Of a stretch of 64,000 nt of DNA, positions 53,116-61,342 are shown one piece after another. Location: the NCBI GenBank assembly GCA_034428455.1, contig DAOUHZ010000114.1:62001-126000 (forward strand). Direction: 5' to 3'. Made by a program: the position numbers and the translations under genes. The notes beneath the pieces were generated by a model. The model did no database searches. It had not been told where the DNA came from and saw only the letters and a list, made by a program, of their open reading frames with translations. Every line of letters begins with the position of its first letter. The stretch's first letter is position 1. The stretch comes from Bin87 sp034428455. Its GTDB lineage: Bacteria; Chloroflexota; Dehalococcoidia; Lucifugimonadales; UBA3495.

Positions 53116-54164
53116 GCGCTTCCGCCGGTCCGCCGCGCGTACTCCATCAGGTCCGCCGCTGCTGCGTCTTCGTTGCCCAGAGCGCGGTTGGCCAGACCAC
53201 GGCCCCGGTATGCGTCGGGTAGGTTGTCGTTCAGTTCCACCGCTTTGCTGAAGGCTGCAACGGCCGTCTCGAAATCTCCCAACGCTGCCTTTGAGTTTCC
53301 CATCGACAGCCAGACGCCGGCCAATTCGGCGTTCTTTCCGATGGCGATTTCATATTCCGCTATTGCCGCGTCGTGATCGCCAAGGTCAGCCCGCGCCACT
53401 CCCCGGTTGTGGTGCAGCGTCGCCGTATCCATGCCGCACTGCTGCGCCAGGTCAAAATCGGCGATGGCGTCGGTCGGCTCTCCCAGGTTGCGCTTGGCGA
53501 TTCCTCGGTTGTAGAGCGCGTTGGCAAACGTGGGCACCAGCGCGATGGCGGCGTCGTAGTCCGCAATGGCCGCGTCGTACTCGCGACGGTCGCTGTAGAG
53601 ATTGCCCCGTGCGTAGCGGTAGTCCGGCTCACCCGGCCGCAGATCTATCGCGCGATTGTAGTAGTCCAGAGCCGTGTCCCGGTCCCCGGTGTCCCGGTAG
53701 GCGATGCCCAGGTTGTACTGGGCGTTGGCGTGGTCCGGGTTGATGCGCGCGCACGCCAGGAAGTCCGCGATGGCTTCTTCGTAGTGCCCCAGCGAAATCC
53801 GCGCCACCCCGCGCGCGTAGTGGTAATCGGCATCGTCCGGCTCCAGTTCTATGGCCGCCGAGTAGTCGCTGATCGCGTCCTCGTAAAAGCCCAGATGGCG
53901 TCTCACCACGCCACGGGCGTAATAAGGGACCGGATATTCCGGGTCGGAGATGATAGCCCGCGTGTAATCCGCAATCGCCTGGTTCAGGTCCCCGCCGTTG
54001 CGGTATGCCAAGCCCCGGTAATAGTAGGCCGGCGCGAACTCATCGTTGATTGCCAGCGCGTGGTTGAAATCGTCGATAGCGGCGTGCAGTTGGCCCGCCC
54101 TCAGGGCCAGTTGCCCCCGCGCCGTGTAGTGGAATTCCGTCGGTAAATCGCCGCCTGTAGTCAT
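53112..54164 (-). CDS. Tetratricopeptide repeat protein
   Basis: 350 residues made almost entirely of about ten 34-residue TPR units (for example AYYYRGLAYRNGGDLNQAIADYTRAI and YHYARGVARISLGHYEEAIADF as spans). No signal peptide or membrane segment, so probably a cytoplasmic scaffold. Its last 4 nt overlap the MaoC-like gene. Unit lengths are regular, with no sign of frameshift. Confidence 0.9.
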   Translation of the reverse strand: MTTGGDLPTEFHYTARGQLALRAGQLHAAIDDFNHALAINDEFAPAYYYRGLAYRNGGDLNQAIADYTRAIISDPEYPVPYYARGVVRRHLGFYEDAISDYSAAIELEPDDADYHYARGVARISLGHYEEAIADFLACARINPDHANAQYNLGIAYRDTGDRDTALDYYNRAIDLRPGEPDYRYARGNLYSDRREYDAAIADYDAAIALVPTFANALYNRGIAKRNLGEPTDAIADFDLAQQCGMDTATLHHNRGVARADLGDHDAAIAEYEIAIGKNAELAGVWLSMGNSKAALGDFETAVAAFSKAVELNDNLPDAYRGRGLANRALGNEDAAAADLMEYARRTGGSA

Positions 54165-54282
54165 CTCGTTCGCCCGTTGACTGATATTGTTGTCCCATTC
54201 AGCGTGACTTTGGCATCGTGTCTGACGCCTGTTCCGTCCGTGCCAACGTTTGGATTCGGAATCCAGGCGCCCGTGGGCGCAC

Positions 54283-54741
54283 TCAGAGCTCAGTTTCGTA
54301 CAGATCGTATTCGGAATGGCTCATGCCCAGGGCTTCGTAGGTCCGCTTTGCCACCCGGTTTTCGCGCATCACGTAAAGCCGCATCCCTCGAATGTCGCCA
54401 CGTGATCCCGCCATGTCCGTGAGCCGCTCGTACAGCCGACGGTACACGCCCTGACGCCGCGCTTCCGGCTTGACATAAACCGACTGGATCCACCAGATCC
54501 AGCCATTGCGCCAGTCGCTCCACTCCGTGGTGACCATCAGTTGGCCCACCGGATTTCCGTCAGCCTCCGCGATCAGGTAGAACGCCTTGGTTTCGTCCAC
54601 CAGCGCGGCGTCGACACCGGATCGCAGCGTCGCCCGGTCCAGCGATATCCCTTCCGTTTCCAGCGCCATAGCGGCGTTGAATCTGGTGATGGTTTCCCCA
54701 TCATCGACTACGGCGTGGCGTATGCTGAACTCTCCTAGCAT
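54283..54741 (-). CDS. GNAT family N-acetyltransferase
   Basis: 152 residues. FSIRHAVVDDGETITRFN start, the acetyl-CoA loop VYVKPEARRQGVYRRLYERL (RRQGVYRRL = Q/RxxGxG/A) and the C-terminal MRENRVAKRTYEALGM are standard GNAT features. Target unknown. Divergent from the M20 peptidase gene across a 146-bp gap. Confidence 0.9.
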   Translation of the reverse strand: MLGEFSIRHAVVDDGETITRFNAAMALETEGISLDRATLRSGVDAALVDETKAFYLIAEADGNPVGQLMVTTEWSDWRNGWIWWIQSVYVKPEARRQGVYRRLYERLTDMAGSRGDIRGMRLYVMRENRVAKRTYEALGMSHSEYDLYETEL

Positions 54742-54766
54742 GGCTCATAATTCTAGTTACCCACGA

Positions 54767-54772
54767 TATAAT
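54767..54772 (+). promoter_or_regulatory. Candidate -10 (TATAAT) for the M20 peptidase gene
   Basis: Consensus TATAAT in the divergent gap between the GNAT and peptidase genes; no clear -35, and a leader of about 110 nt would result. Confidence 0.3.
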
Positions 54773-54887
54773 AGGCAACCTGATGGCGCTGCTTGCACTT
54801 ACTCGGTTTTGCCGTTGCCAGCCGCGGAGCCGCGCACAGAAAACCGGAACACGCACGAACAGCACCGTCTCACCAGCGAGGAACGCC

Positions 54888-55970
54888 ATGCCTAACCAGG
54901 AACGATTGATTAACGACTTCTGCGACTTGGTCCGCATCGACAGCCCGTCCGGTGAGGAGTGGGACGTCGCCCTTCACGTTTCCGACCGGCTGGCCAACCT
55001 GGGCTTCCAGGTCGCCCGCGACGAGCACGGCAACGTCATCGCCCGCGAGGATGGGGACAATCCCCTCCTGCTCTCGGCCCACATGGATACCGTCGACCCC
55101 GGCCGCAGCATCCGGCCCCAGGTGGTTGGCGACCGCATCACCTCCGACGGCAGCACCATCCTCGGCGGCGACTGCAAGGCCGGCGTCGCCGCGATTTTGG
55201 AGGCGCTCCAGGCCGTGCATGAGGACGGCCGCCCCCGCCGACCCGTCCAAGTGGTGTTCACCCGGGGCGAGGAAATCGGCCTCGTGGGGGCGTCGAATCT
55301 CGACTTTTCAATGATCTCCAGCACTGAGGCCGTGGTATTCGACGGCAACGGCCCGGTGAATTCCATCACTGGCGGCAGCCCGACCTACATGGCCTTTGAC
55401 ATCGACATCAAGGGCCGGGGCGCCCACGCCGGCGTGGAACCTGAGAAGGGCTTGTCGGCCATCCGGATCGCCAGCGACATCATCGCCGAACTTCCCCAGG
55501 GCCGCATCGACCACGAGACCACTTTCAACGTCGGCACCATCACCGGCGGCACTGTGCGCAACGCCGTCCCCTCCGAGGCCACCGTTTCCGGCGAGTTCCG
55601 CAGCATGAACATGGAGTCGTTGGAGCTCTTGCGGATTCAGCTCGTTGCCGCCGTAAACACCATCCGCGGCCGCTACACTGAGGCTGAGATCAACGAGAAC
55701 CTGGAGATGATGTTCCAGATGTATCGCCTCGATCCCAACGAGGCGACAGCACAGCTCGTCACCCGGGTTATGCGTGACATGGGCCTCCAGCCGGACATTC
55801 GCCCCTCCGGTGGCGGCACCGACGGCAACGTGTTCCGCCTGCACGGCATCGAGAGCGTCGTAGTGGGCATGTCCACCAACCTGATGCACACCATCGACGA
55901 GTACGTCGTGGTTCCCGACCTTCTCAACACCGCCCGCTTCTGTGAGGAACTGATGACCTTCGGCGCCTGA
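54888..55970 (+). CDS. M20 family metallopeptidase (peptidase T-like)
   Basis: 360 residues. SAHMDTVDPGRSIRP, GGDCKAGVAAILEAL and TRGEEIGLVGASNLD are the metal-binding and catalytic motifs (His/Asp, Asp, Glu-Glu), with a dimerisation domain in the middle (GRGAHAGVEPEKGLSAI) and a final His in MHTIDEYV. Likely a cytoplasmic aminotripeptidase or amidohydrolase. ATG 54888 with GCGAGGA upstream; the frame open to 54783 is not supported. Confidence 0.9.
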   Translation: MPNQERLINDFCDLVRIDSPSGEEWDVALHVSDRLANLGFQVARDEHGNVIAREDGDNPLLLSAHMDTVDPGRSIRPQVVGDRITSDGSTILGGDCKAGVAAILEALQAVHEDGRPRRPVQVVFTRGEEIGLVGASNLDFSMISSTEAVVFDGNGPVNSITGGSPTYMAFDIDIKGRGAHAGVEPEKGLSAIRIASDIIAELPQGRIDHETTFNVGTITGGTVRNAVPSEATVSGEFRSMNMESLELLRIQLVAAVNTIRGRYTEAEINENLEMMFQMYRLDPNEATAQLVTRVMRDMGLQPDIRPSGGGTDGNVFRLHGIESVVVGMSTNLMHTIDEYVVVPDLLNTARFCEELMTFGA

Positions 55971-56025
55971 GCCGGCCGGACCACCGCCGTGTGGAGCCCC
56001 CAACTCACCCAAAATTATCGTCGGT

Positions 56026-56421
56026 CTAACGGTCGTCGCCGCTTTCGTTAAATATGCGGGCGGCCACCTCCGGCGTCAGCGAAACACCATTCCTTTCCAG
56101 TTGTGCCTTGATCCGCTGGCGTTCCTCTTGAAGCGCCTTCGCCAGAATTTCGGCTTTCTTCGCCTCTCGGATTGCTTTGCCTTTTTCAAACATCTTTCTC
56201 ATCCAGTCAAAGGTGGCGGCCAATGGCACGATGAACGCCCAGTAGAGCTTGGTCACCAGGACCTCAAATCCATGGTACAGGAAATGCTCGCTCCCTGACC
56301 ACCATTGCAAAACGAACAGGCTCACGCAGCCCACGACGACGAACCCGGCGGCCTGAACGCCGATGCCCCGGTCACCAAGTCCTTCGGACAGTTGCCCGGT
56401 ATCTAATCTTCCACTAGCCAT
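56026..56421 (-). CDS. Small membrane protein with coiled-coil tail
   Basis: 131 residues: hydrophobic helices at about 22-42 and 52-72 and a strongly charged Lys/Glu/Ala tail (KGKAIREAKKAEILAKALQEERQRIKAQLERNG as spans) likely to be coiled coil. ATG 56421 is used; a TTG at 56466 overlapping the RNase D end is possible. Follows RNase D by 22 nt. Unknown function. Confidence 0.55.
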   Translation of the reverse strand: MASGRLDTGQLSEGLGDRGIGVQAAGFVVVGCVSLFVLQWWSGSEHFLYHGFEVLVTKLYWAFIVPLAATFDWMRKMFEKGKAIREAKKAEILAKALQEERQRIKAQLERNGVSLTPEVAARIFNESGDDR

Positions 56422-56443
56422 TAGAGCCGGAGGGACGTCGCCT

Positions 56444-57583
56444 CTACCCGTTGACCCAGCTGCCAACCAGCTTGCTCAAACCTTCCCCAAATTCCGCACG
56501 CTGCCACTCCCTCACTTCGCCGTAGCCACCGCTTATTTCCTGTCCCAGGCGCTCCGGTCGCAGGGCGATCCTCTCCAGGCTGGTGGTAGGCCAGATGTGG
56601 CTGACCGCCAGATCCAGCTCTGCACTCAGCCTCGTCCGCCATTGCTTCAGGGCCTTCAGACGCTCTCTCCCTTCCGGCGTCCATGGATCGCCGCCGCGAT
56701 CCGGCCTGGGCGGCTTGGGAGCCTCCGGTCCGGTCATCCCCCGGTCGATGGCCTCCATTAACTCGCCGAAGCACCGGGATGCTAACATTCCCCCCACCCC
56801 TCGTGGCAGGTTTCCGCCGCATTGCGCGATTTCCAGCAGGTCGCCGTTGCTCGCCGCCTGAGTTGGAGGAACGTCCCACGCGCACGCTTTCCCGTCACGG
56901 AACGCGTAGAGTTCCTGTAGCACCGCCGCTTCTCTTGGATTGAGCGTTTCCCATCCCTTCACCCGCCGGAACGCGGTTTCCAGTGGTTCCTCCGGCGGAT
57001 GCCTCAGCGCCTCGAACCGCATGCACTCTTCGCGTACCCATCCGACGCGGCCAAGCTTGTCCAGCCGGTACTCCAGCTCATCCGCCAGCGGAAGCAGGTG
57101 ATGCACGTCGCTAGCGGCGTACTCCAGCGCCGGGCCGGAGAGCGGTCGCAGGCCCCAGTGCGACACCTGCAACTTGGGGTCCTTGGCGATCCCCACCCCG
57201 CAGAACTCCTCCAGCACTGCGCCCAGATTAGGTCTCGATACCCCCAGAAACCGCGCCGCCAGTCCGGTGTCGAACAGGTTGCTGACCTCAAAGCCGAAGT
57301 CACGGTCGAAGTAACGCACGTCCTCTTCGCAACCGTGCATTACGATTGCCACAGCCTCGTCTGCCAGCAGGTCGCCCAGCGCGTCGAGACCCTTGACCGC
57401 CAAAGGGTCCAACAGGTACGTGCTCCGCCCGTCGGCAATCTGTATCAGGCAGATCCGTTCCCGGTACGCGAAGCGGCCATTCCGCTCAGTATCCAGCGCC
57501 AGTCGCGGCGCCTGACGCAACTCCTCCGCCACCGCGTCCCAAACACCCTGTTCGCCGATATAACGATACTGATTCCGCAACAA
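56444..57583 (-). CDS. rnd: Ribonuclease D
   Basis: 379 residues from a TTG start. DEDDy 3'-5' exonuclease: LDTERNGRFAY (Asp/Glu), HGCEEDVRYF (Asp), and YAASDVHHLLPL (Tyr...Asp), followed by an HRDC domain (about 205-290; LNPREAAVLQELYAFRD) and a second HRDC-like helical region. Trims tRNA 3' ends. The extended -10 word at 57628-57636 precedes it, divergent from the aldolase promoter. Confidence 0.92.
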   Translation of the reverse strand: MLRNQYRYIGEQGVWDAVAEELRQAPRLALDTERNGRFAYRERICLIQIADGRSTYLLDPLAVKGLDALGDLLADEAVAIVMHGCEEDVRYFDRDFGFEVSNLFDTGLAARFLGVSRPNLGAVLEEFCGVGIAKDPKLQVSHWGLRPLSGPALEYAASDVHHLLPLADELEYRLDKLGRVGWVREECMRFEALRHPPEEPLETAFRRVKGWETLNPREAAVLQELYAFRDGKACAWDVPPTQAASNGDLLEIAQCGGNLPRGVGGMLASRCFGELMEAIDRGMTGPEAPKPPRPDRGGDPWTPEGRERLKALKQWRTRLSAELDLAVSHIWPTTSLERIALRPERLGQEISGGYGEVREWQRAEFGEGLSKLVGSWVNG

Positions 57584-57627
57584 CTACCCCGGAAAATGCA
57601 ATCGAATCGATCCTTTTCGTCGCGCTC

Positions 57628-57636
57628 AGTGTAGCA
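57628..57636 (-). promoter_or_regulatory. Extended -10 element (TGCTACACT) for RNase D
   Basis: Minus-strand TG-C-TACACT 45 nt before the start codon. Identical to two other words in the window. Confidence 0.5.
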
Positions 57637-57672
57637 CATCTGACCGACGCCTGATCGTCTCGATTTGCTGCG

Positions 57673-57681
57673 TGCTATACT
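57673..57681 (+). promoter_or_regulatory. Extended -10 element (TGCTATACT) for the aldolase gene
   Basis: Plus-strand TG-C-TATACT 36 nt before the ATG at 57718; divergent pair with 57628-57636. AAGGAG precedes the ATG. Confidence 0.5.
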
Positions 57682-57717
57682 CCCGACACATCCCAACCGC
57701 AAGGAGCAATCCACCCC

Positions 57718-58500
57718 ATGAGCGGCGCAGACCTCAAGCAGACCCTCCAGCAGGGCGGCCGTATCTTCGGCACCATGATCAGCATCAACCGCAGTCCCCG
57801 CTGGATCCCCATCCTCGATGGCGTCGGCCTCGACTACGTGATCATCGACACCGAGCACAGCCCCCGCAGCCGCGGCGAGTTGGGCGACTACCTGACCATG
57901 TTCAGCACTATCAGCGTTGTCCCCATCGTACGCATCCCAATTCCCGACTCTCACTACGTCACGATGGCCATTGACGCCGGCGCCCAGGGCATCTTGGCCC
58001 CCTACTGCGAGACCGTCGACCAGGTTCGCGAGGTCGTCAAGGCCGCCAAGTTCCGCCCCCTCAAGGGCGCCGCCGCCGAGGAGGCCTTGGGGTCCGGCTC
58101 GTTCCCCAGTGACGCCAGCCAGGAGTATCTCGCCGCCCGCAACCGCGACAACATCTGCATCATCGGCATCGAGAGCCAGGCCGCCGTCGACAACCTCGAC
58201 GCCATCCTCGCTGTGCCCCACATTGACGCCATCTTTGTCGGCCCGAACGACATGAGCATCTCCCTCGGCGTGCCCGACGACTACGCCCAGGAGATCTACA
58301 AGACGACGGTCAAGGGCATCATCGACAAGTGCGAGGCCAGGGGTCTGCCCACGCTAGTACATCACCAGACCCCCGAGCTCTCCGAGTATTGGATCGAGCA
58401 GGGCGCCCGTTTTGTCCTCCACGGCACTGATCGCCGCGCCCTCGCCGAAGGCTTCCGCAGCGAGTTCACCCGCCTCCGCGACAAAGCCGCTGCAGTGTGA
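57718..58500 (+). CDS. HpcH/HpaI family class II aldolase
   Basis: 260 residues, TIM barrel. FGTMISINRSPRW, DYVIIDTEHSPRS, VVPIVRIPIPD, GAQGILAPYCET, IGIESQAAVDNLD (metal-binding Glu) and FVGPNDMSISLG (metal-binding Asp) match HpaI-type pyruvate aldolases such as 2-keto-3-deoxy sugar acid aldolases. Also seen in citrate lyase beta-like proteins, so substrate is open. Ends in a palindromic terminator. Confidence 0.88.
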   Translation: MSGADLKQTLQQGGRIFGTMISINRSPRWIPILDGVGLDYVIIDTEHSPRSRGELGDYLTMFSTISVVPIVRIPIPDSHYVTMAIDAGAQGILAPYCETVDQVREVVKAAKFRPLKGAAAEEALGSGSFPSDASQEYLAARNRDNICIIGIESQAAVDNLDAILAVPHIDAIFVGPNDMSISLGVPDDYAQEIYKTTVKGIIDKCEARGLPTLVHHQTPELSEYWIEQGARFVLHGTDRRALAEGFRSEFTRLRDKAAAV

Positions 58501-58540
58501 TGTCAGGCTGCCACAACCGGCATGGAACCAAAAATTCGTG

Positions 58541-58562
58541 GGGGCGAAAATATTTTCGCCCC
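58541..58562. terminator. Palindromic terminator after the aldolase gene
   Basis: GGGGCGAAAA / TTTTCGCCCC with a TA loop. Works for the plus-strand aldolase gene and for the minus-strand genes beyond it. Confidence 0.75.
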
Positions 58563-58656
58563 TACTTTGCTGTCCACTGTGCTGGCGCGTGAAGCCCGAC
58601 GGCCTAGGTCTCCGTGTCAAATCTTATCCGGTTTATCCTGTTCATCCATGCCATAG

Positions 58657-58941
58657 CTAATTCCGCGAGCTCCCTTCCCAACGCTCGCGCAGCGACGCGA
58701 TGTAGACCTTCTCGTACTCCCCATGGTGCCCGTTCGCAGGATCGTCCGCCAGCCTCTCCGCCCACATGTACTCCACGTCCGCCCACACGATGGGAAACTT
58801 GGGCTGATCGAAAAACGCTGCCACTGCGTCGAACGGCGAAGCCCCTTCCATGTACCCCAGCATCTGGAAGTTGTCGTACAGGTTGCCCTGCTCGGACATG
58901 AACCGGCCCCGCATCGCCGCCATGATCATGTAGTTTGCCAT
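58657..58941 (-). CDS. Small hypothetical protein
   Basis: 94 residues, starts MANYMIMAAMRGRFMSEQGN, acidic and aromatic-rich, no membrane segment. GGAAGGATC precedes the ATG. The gap to the thiolase gene upstream is 137 bp and contains a repeat half-copy. Function unknown; could be a small accessory enzyme subunit. Confidence 0.55.
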   Translation of the reverse strand: MANYMIMAAMRGRFMSEQGNLYDNFQMLGYMEGASPFDAVAAFFDQPKFPIVWADVEYMWAERLADDPANGHHGEYEKVYIASLRERWEGSSRN

Positions 58942-59038
58942 GATCCTTCCATCCTAACGTTCCGCAAACCCGCCAGGGAACGAAATCCCATATTCGTCAA
59001 TGCGATTGCATCGTTTAATCTCGCGGATCGTGAAGCCG

Positions 59039-59069
59039 TTGTCATTGCGAGCGAAGCGCGGCAATCTCG
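59039..59069. repeat. Half-copy of the CATTGCGAG repeat at the thiolase 3' end
   Basis: TTGTCATTGCGAGCGAAGCG followed by CGGCAATCTCG. Same unit as in elements A, B and 60896-61033; the other half is missing and the thiolase stop codon lies 10 nt beyond. Confidence 0.65.
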
Positions 59070-59078
59070 GCTTGGTCG

Positions 59079-60233
59079 CTACCGCGTCAGGATGTGCACC
59101 GTCGTAACGTCCCCGGCGCCGGAGCACTGGGCCACGCCGACCCGCGCGTTTTCTACCTGCCGCAGCCCGGCCTCGCCTCGAAGCTGCGTTACCGTCTCGT
59201 GCACCATGCGGATGCCGCTGGCCCCGAAGGGATGACCCATCGCCAGCAAGCCACCGTCGGTGTTCACGGGGATGTCGCCCCCCAACGCCGTTCGACCATC
59301 TTCCGTCGCTCGCCAGGCCTCTCCGAAAGGCGTCAGGTGCAACGCCTCGATCTGCTGCAGCTCACCGATGGTCGCCGCGTCATGAACCTGCGCGATGTCA
59401 ACGTCTTCCGGCCCGATGCCCGCCATCTCATAGGCTTGCAGCGCCGCCGGTTCCGTGCGGTAGGGGCTGAAGGCCGAATGGTCGCTGCCCCGCCCGTTGT
59501 AGTTGCCCGAGGTCAACGCGGCCGCCGCGACCCGGATGGCCCGGCCCCGGTCAATGCCGTAAGTGTCCATGACGTCCGCCGCGCACAGCACCGCCGCCGC
59601 GCCGCCCTCGCTGGTCGGGCAGCACTGGTAAAGCGTCAGCGGGTCGGCGATCAGCCGCGAGTTGAGCACATCCTCAACCGAGTACGTTTCCTTGCGGTGG
59701 GCGTACGGGTTCATCGACGCGGCCTGCCGTGCCTTCACCGACACCTGCGCCAGTGCCGACGCCGGAGCGCCTGTCTCCTCCATGTACCGTTTCGCCCGAA
59801 GCGCGTACCCGGCCATCATGTGGTCGCCGCCAATGTAGCGCGCCGGGCTGTTCTCCGCGGTCACCGTCACCGGGCCGCTGGGCACCTTCTCCGCGCCGAA
59901 AGCCAGCGCCATGTCGAACACGCCCGACGTGATCCCCCAGTACGCCTGCCAGAACGCCGTCGACCCGCTGGAGCACGCGTTTTCCACGTTGATGATCGGC
60001 ACCCCCGTCAGCCCCAGTTGCGCCAGGGTGGTCTCACCGATGGACATGCCGTGGTAGTACACGTGGCCAAAGTAGGCCACCGGTATCGCTGACCACGGCA
60101 CTCCGGAGTCCCGCAGCGCATCCACCACTGCGTCCCGCGCCAGGTCCGACAGGCTTTGCTCAGGAAACCTCCCGAAGGCGTGCAACCCGACGCCCACCAC
60201 CATCACGTCGCGCCCTGGCCGAAACTGAGTCAT
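59079..60233 (-). CDS. Thiolase-fold protein (SCP-x type acetyl-CoA acetyltransferase family)
   Basis: 384 residues. VENACSSGSTAFWQAYWGI with the active-site Cys, VHDAATIGELQQIEALHL and GGLLAMGHPFGASGIRMVHE (His) and AQCSGAGD (second Cys region) match the lipid-transfer-protein/SCP-x thiolases. These often lack classical thiolysis and work with a DUF35 OB-fold partner, here the gene just upstream. ATG 60233 (second of two adjacent ATGs) is used with GGAGG upstream. Confidence 0.9.
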   Translation of the reverse strand: MTQFRPGRDVMVVGVGLHAFGRFPEQSLSDLARDAVVDALRDSGVPWSAIPVAYFGHVYYHGMSIGETTLAQLGLTGVPIINVENACSSGSTAFWQAYWGITSGVFDMALAFGAEKVPSGPVTVTAENSPARYIGGDHMMAGYALRAKRYMEETGAPASALAQVSVKARQAASMNPYAHRKETYSVEDVLNSRLIADPLTLYQCCPTSEGGAAAVLCAADVMDTYGIDRGRAIRVAAAALTSGNYNGRGSDHSAFSPYRTEPAALQAYEMAGIGPEDVDIAQVHDAATIGELQQIEALHLTPFGEAWRATEDGRTALGGDIPVNTDGGLLAMGHPFGASGIRMVHETVTQLRGEAGLRQVENARVGVAQCSGAGDVTTVHILTR

Positions 60234-60303
60234 CATTCCTCCATTTCCGAACAATCGCCGAAGTAGCGCCGTGCGTCACCGCGAAAAGACAATGACATCG
60301 CGG

Positions 60304-60711
60304 CTACACCGGCCGCCACTTGTATACCACGCGCTCCGAGTTTGCGACGCCTTCCATCTCCACCGGCTGCAAGGCCAGCGCGACCGACATTCCCACCCGG
60401 AGGTCACCGTGGTCGCAATCGATTACCTCGGCCAGCACGTGCGGCCCTTCCGGTAATTCCACCTCGCCGAGCACGTACGGCACCTGACCCGGCCAGCCGG
60501 GAGGCGGCACTCTCACTATCGTGAAGCTGAACAACGTACCCTGTTGCGCCAGCTCGACCGCTTTGAGGTCGGAAGACGTGCATGATTGGCAGAACGTTGC
60601 CGGCCCGAAAACACACACCCCGCACTGCCGGCACTGCATCCCCAACAATACGCCGCGCTCACCGCTTTCGTCGGTCAGACGGAGGCACTTTTCGTCTACT
60701 GAAACGGCCAT
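60304..60711 (-). CDS. DUF35 / Zn-ribbon OB-fold protein, thiolase partner
   Basis: 135 residues. Zinc ribbon CRQCGVCVFGPATFCQSC (two CxxC pairs), followed by an OB-fold (GTLFSFTIVRVPPPGW...PYVLGEVELPEGPHVLAEV). DUF35 proteins bind acyl-CoA and pair with thiolase-like proteins; the stop is 71 nt before the thiolase start. Start chosen as ATG 60711; a TTG at 60729 is possible. Confidence 0.88.
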   Translation of the reverse strand: MAVSVDEKCLRLTDESGERGVLLGMQCRQCGVCVFGPATFCQSCTSSDLKAVELAQQGTLFSFTIVRVPPPGWPGQVPYVLGEVELPEGPHVLAEVIDCDHGDLRVGMSVALALQPVEMEGVANSERVVYKWRPV

Positions 60712-60895
60712 AAACTCAACTGGAATCAATCCGAGGATGCAGGCAGGGTATCAAATGGGCAGCCGAGTCTAAAATTCGCTCCGCCTGCTGTCAATTGAGA
60801 CGACCGCGTCAAATCGCTGCTGTAGTCCATTTCACTATCGACTTTACAGTCCCATGCTAACTCAAGGCCCCCGGCCACGCCATATCCTGCAGACG

Positions 60896-61033
60896 CTCAC
60901 GCGTACCCAATTTGTCATCGTGAGGAGCGTATCGACGTGGCGATTTCGTCGCCAGAAGAATGGTCCATCCAACAGCGAGATTGCCGCGCTTCGCTCGCAA
61001 TGACGATTCGGGCGAAACTGGGTACGCGTGAGC
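60896..61033. mobile_element. MITE-like element D
   Basis: 138 bp. Perfect 15-bp terminal inverted repeats GCTCACGCGTACCCA (60896-60910) / TGGGTACGCGTGAGC (61019-61033), flanked by CTGCAGAC (60888-60895) and CGGCAGAC (61034-61041), 8 bp with one mismatch. The interior holds the same facing units as A and B (TCATCGTGAGG, CGAGATTGCC, CTCGCAATGACG), but the termini are different from A and B. With element C it fills the 630-bp gap before the ABC importer genes; no ORF seen there. Confidence 0.72.
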
Positions 61034-61096
61034 CGGCAGACGCCATTGTACTAACGGGATTAGCCTGAATCGTTGCTTCGTAAACTGGCTAGCGGG

Positions 61097-61242
61097 CAGG
61101 GCCTTTCCAGTGTCGCTGCGGTAACCTCCGCGCCAGCCGATCGTCATTCCTGCGAAAGCGGGAATGCGGGAGGTCGCTGTCTTCTGCACGTTCCAGATTC
61201 CGGCATTCGCCGGAGTGACGGACTAACTTTGGAAAGGCCCTG
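61097..61242. mobile_element. MITE-like element C
   Basis: 146 bp. Perfect 13-bp terminal inverted repeats CAGGGCCTTTCCA (61097-61109) / TGGAAAGGCCCTG (61230-61242), flanked by CTAGCGGG (61089-61096) and CTGGCGGG (61243-61250), 8 bp with one mismatch. The interior contains the CGTCATTCCTGCGAAAGCGG hairpin (61143-61165 region) and CCGGCATTCGCCGG. No coding potential. Confidence 0.7.
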
Positions 61243-61260
61243 CTGGCGGGACGAAAATGT

Positions 61261-61289
61261 TGACTGTCTCACCTGAGGAGTGTATTGTC
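61261..61289 (+). promoter_or_regulatory. Promoter of the ABC importer operon
   Basis: TTGACT (61261-61266, 5/6), 17-bp spacer, TATTGT (61284-61289, 4/6), 54 nt before the ATG and 10 bp beyond the right edge of element C with its duplication. Confidence 0.5.
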
Positions 61290-61342
61290 CGTCGATGACG
61301 TGCCCAGCGCGCCGCAGATGCGTTGGGCGTTGGAGGTAATGT

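Noticed and set aside
50733..54164. Thiamine riboswitch upstream of the tenA operon
   Set aside because: No CUGAGA/ThiC-type conserved segments were found upstream of the PIG-L, hotdog or TPR genes.
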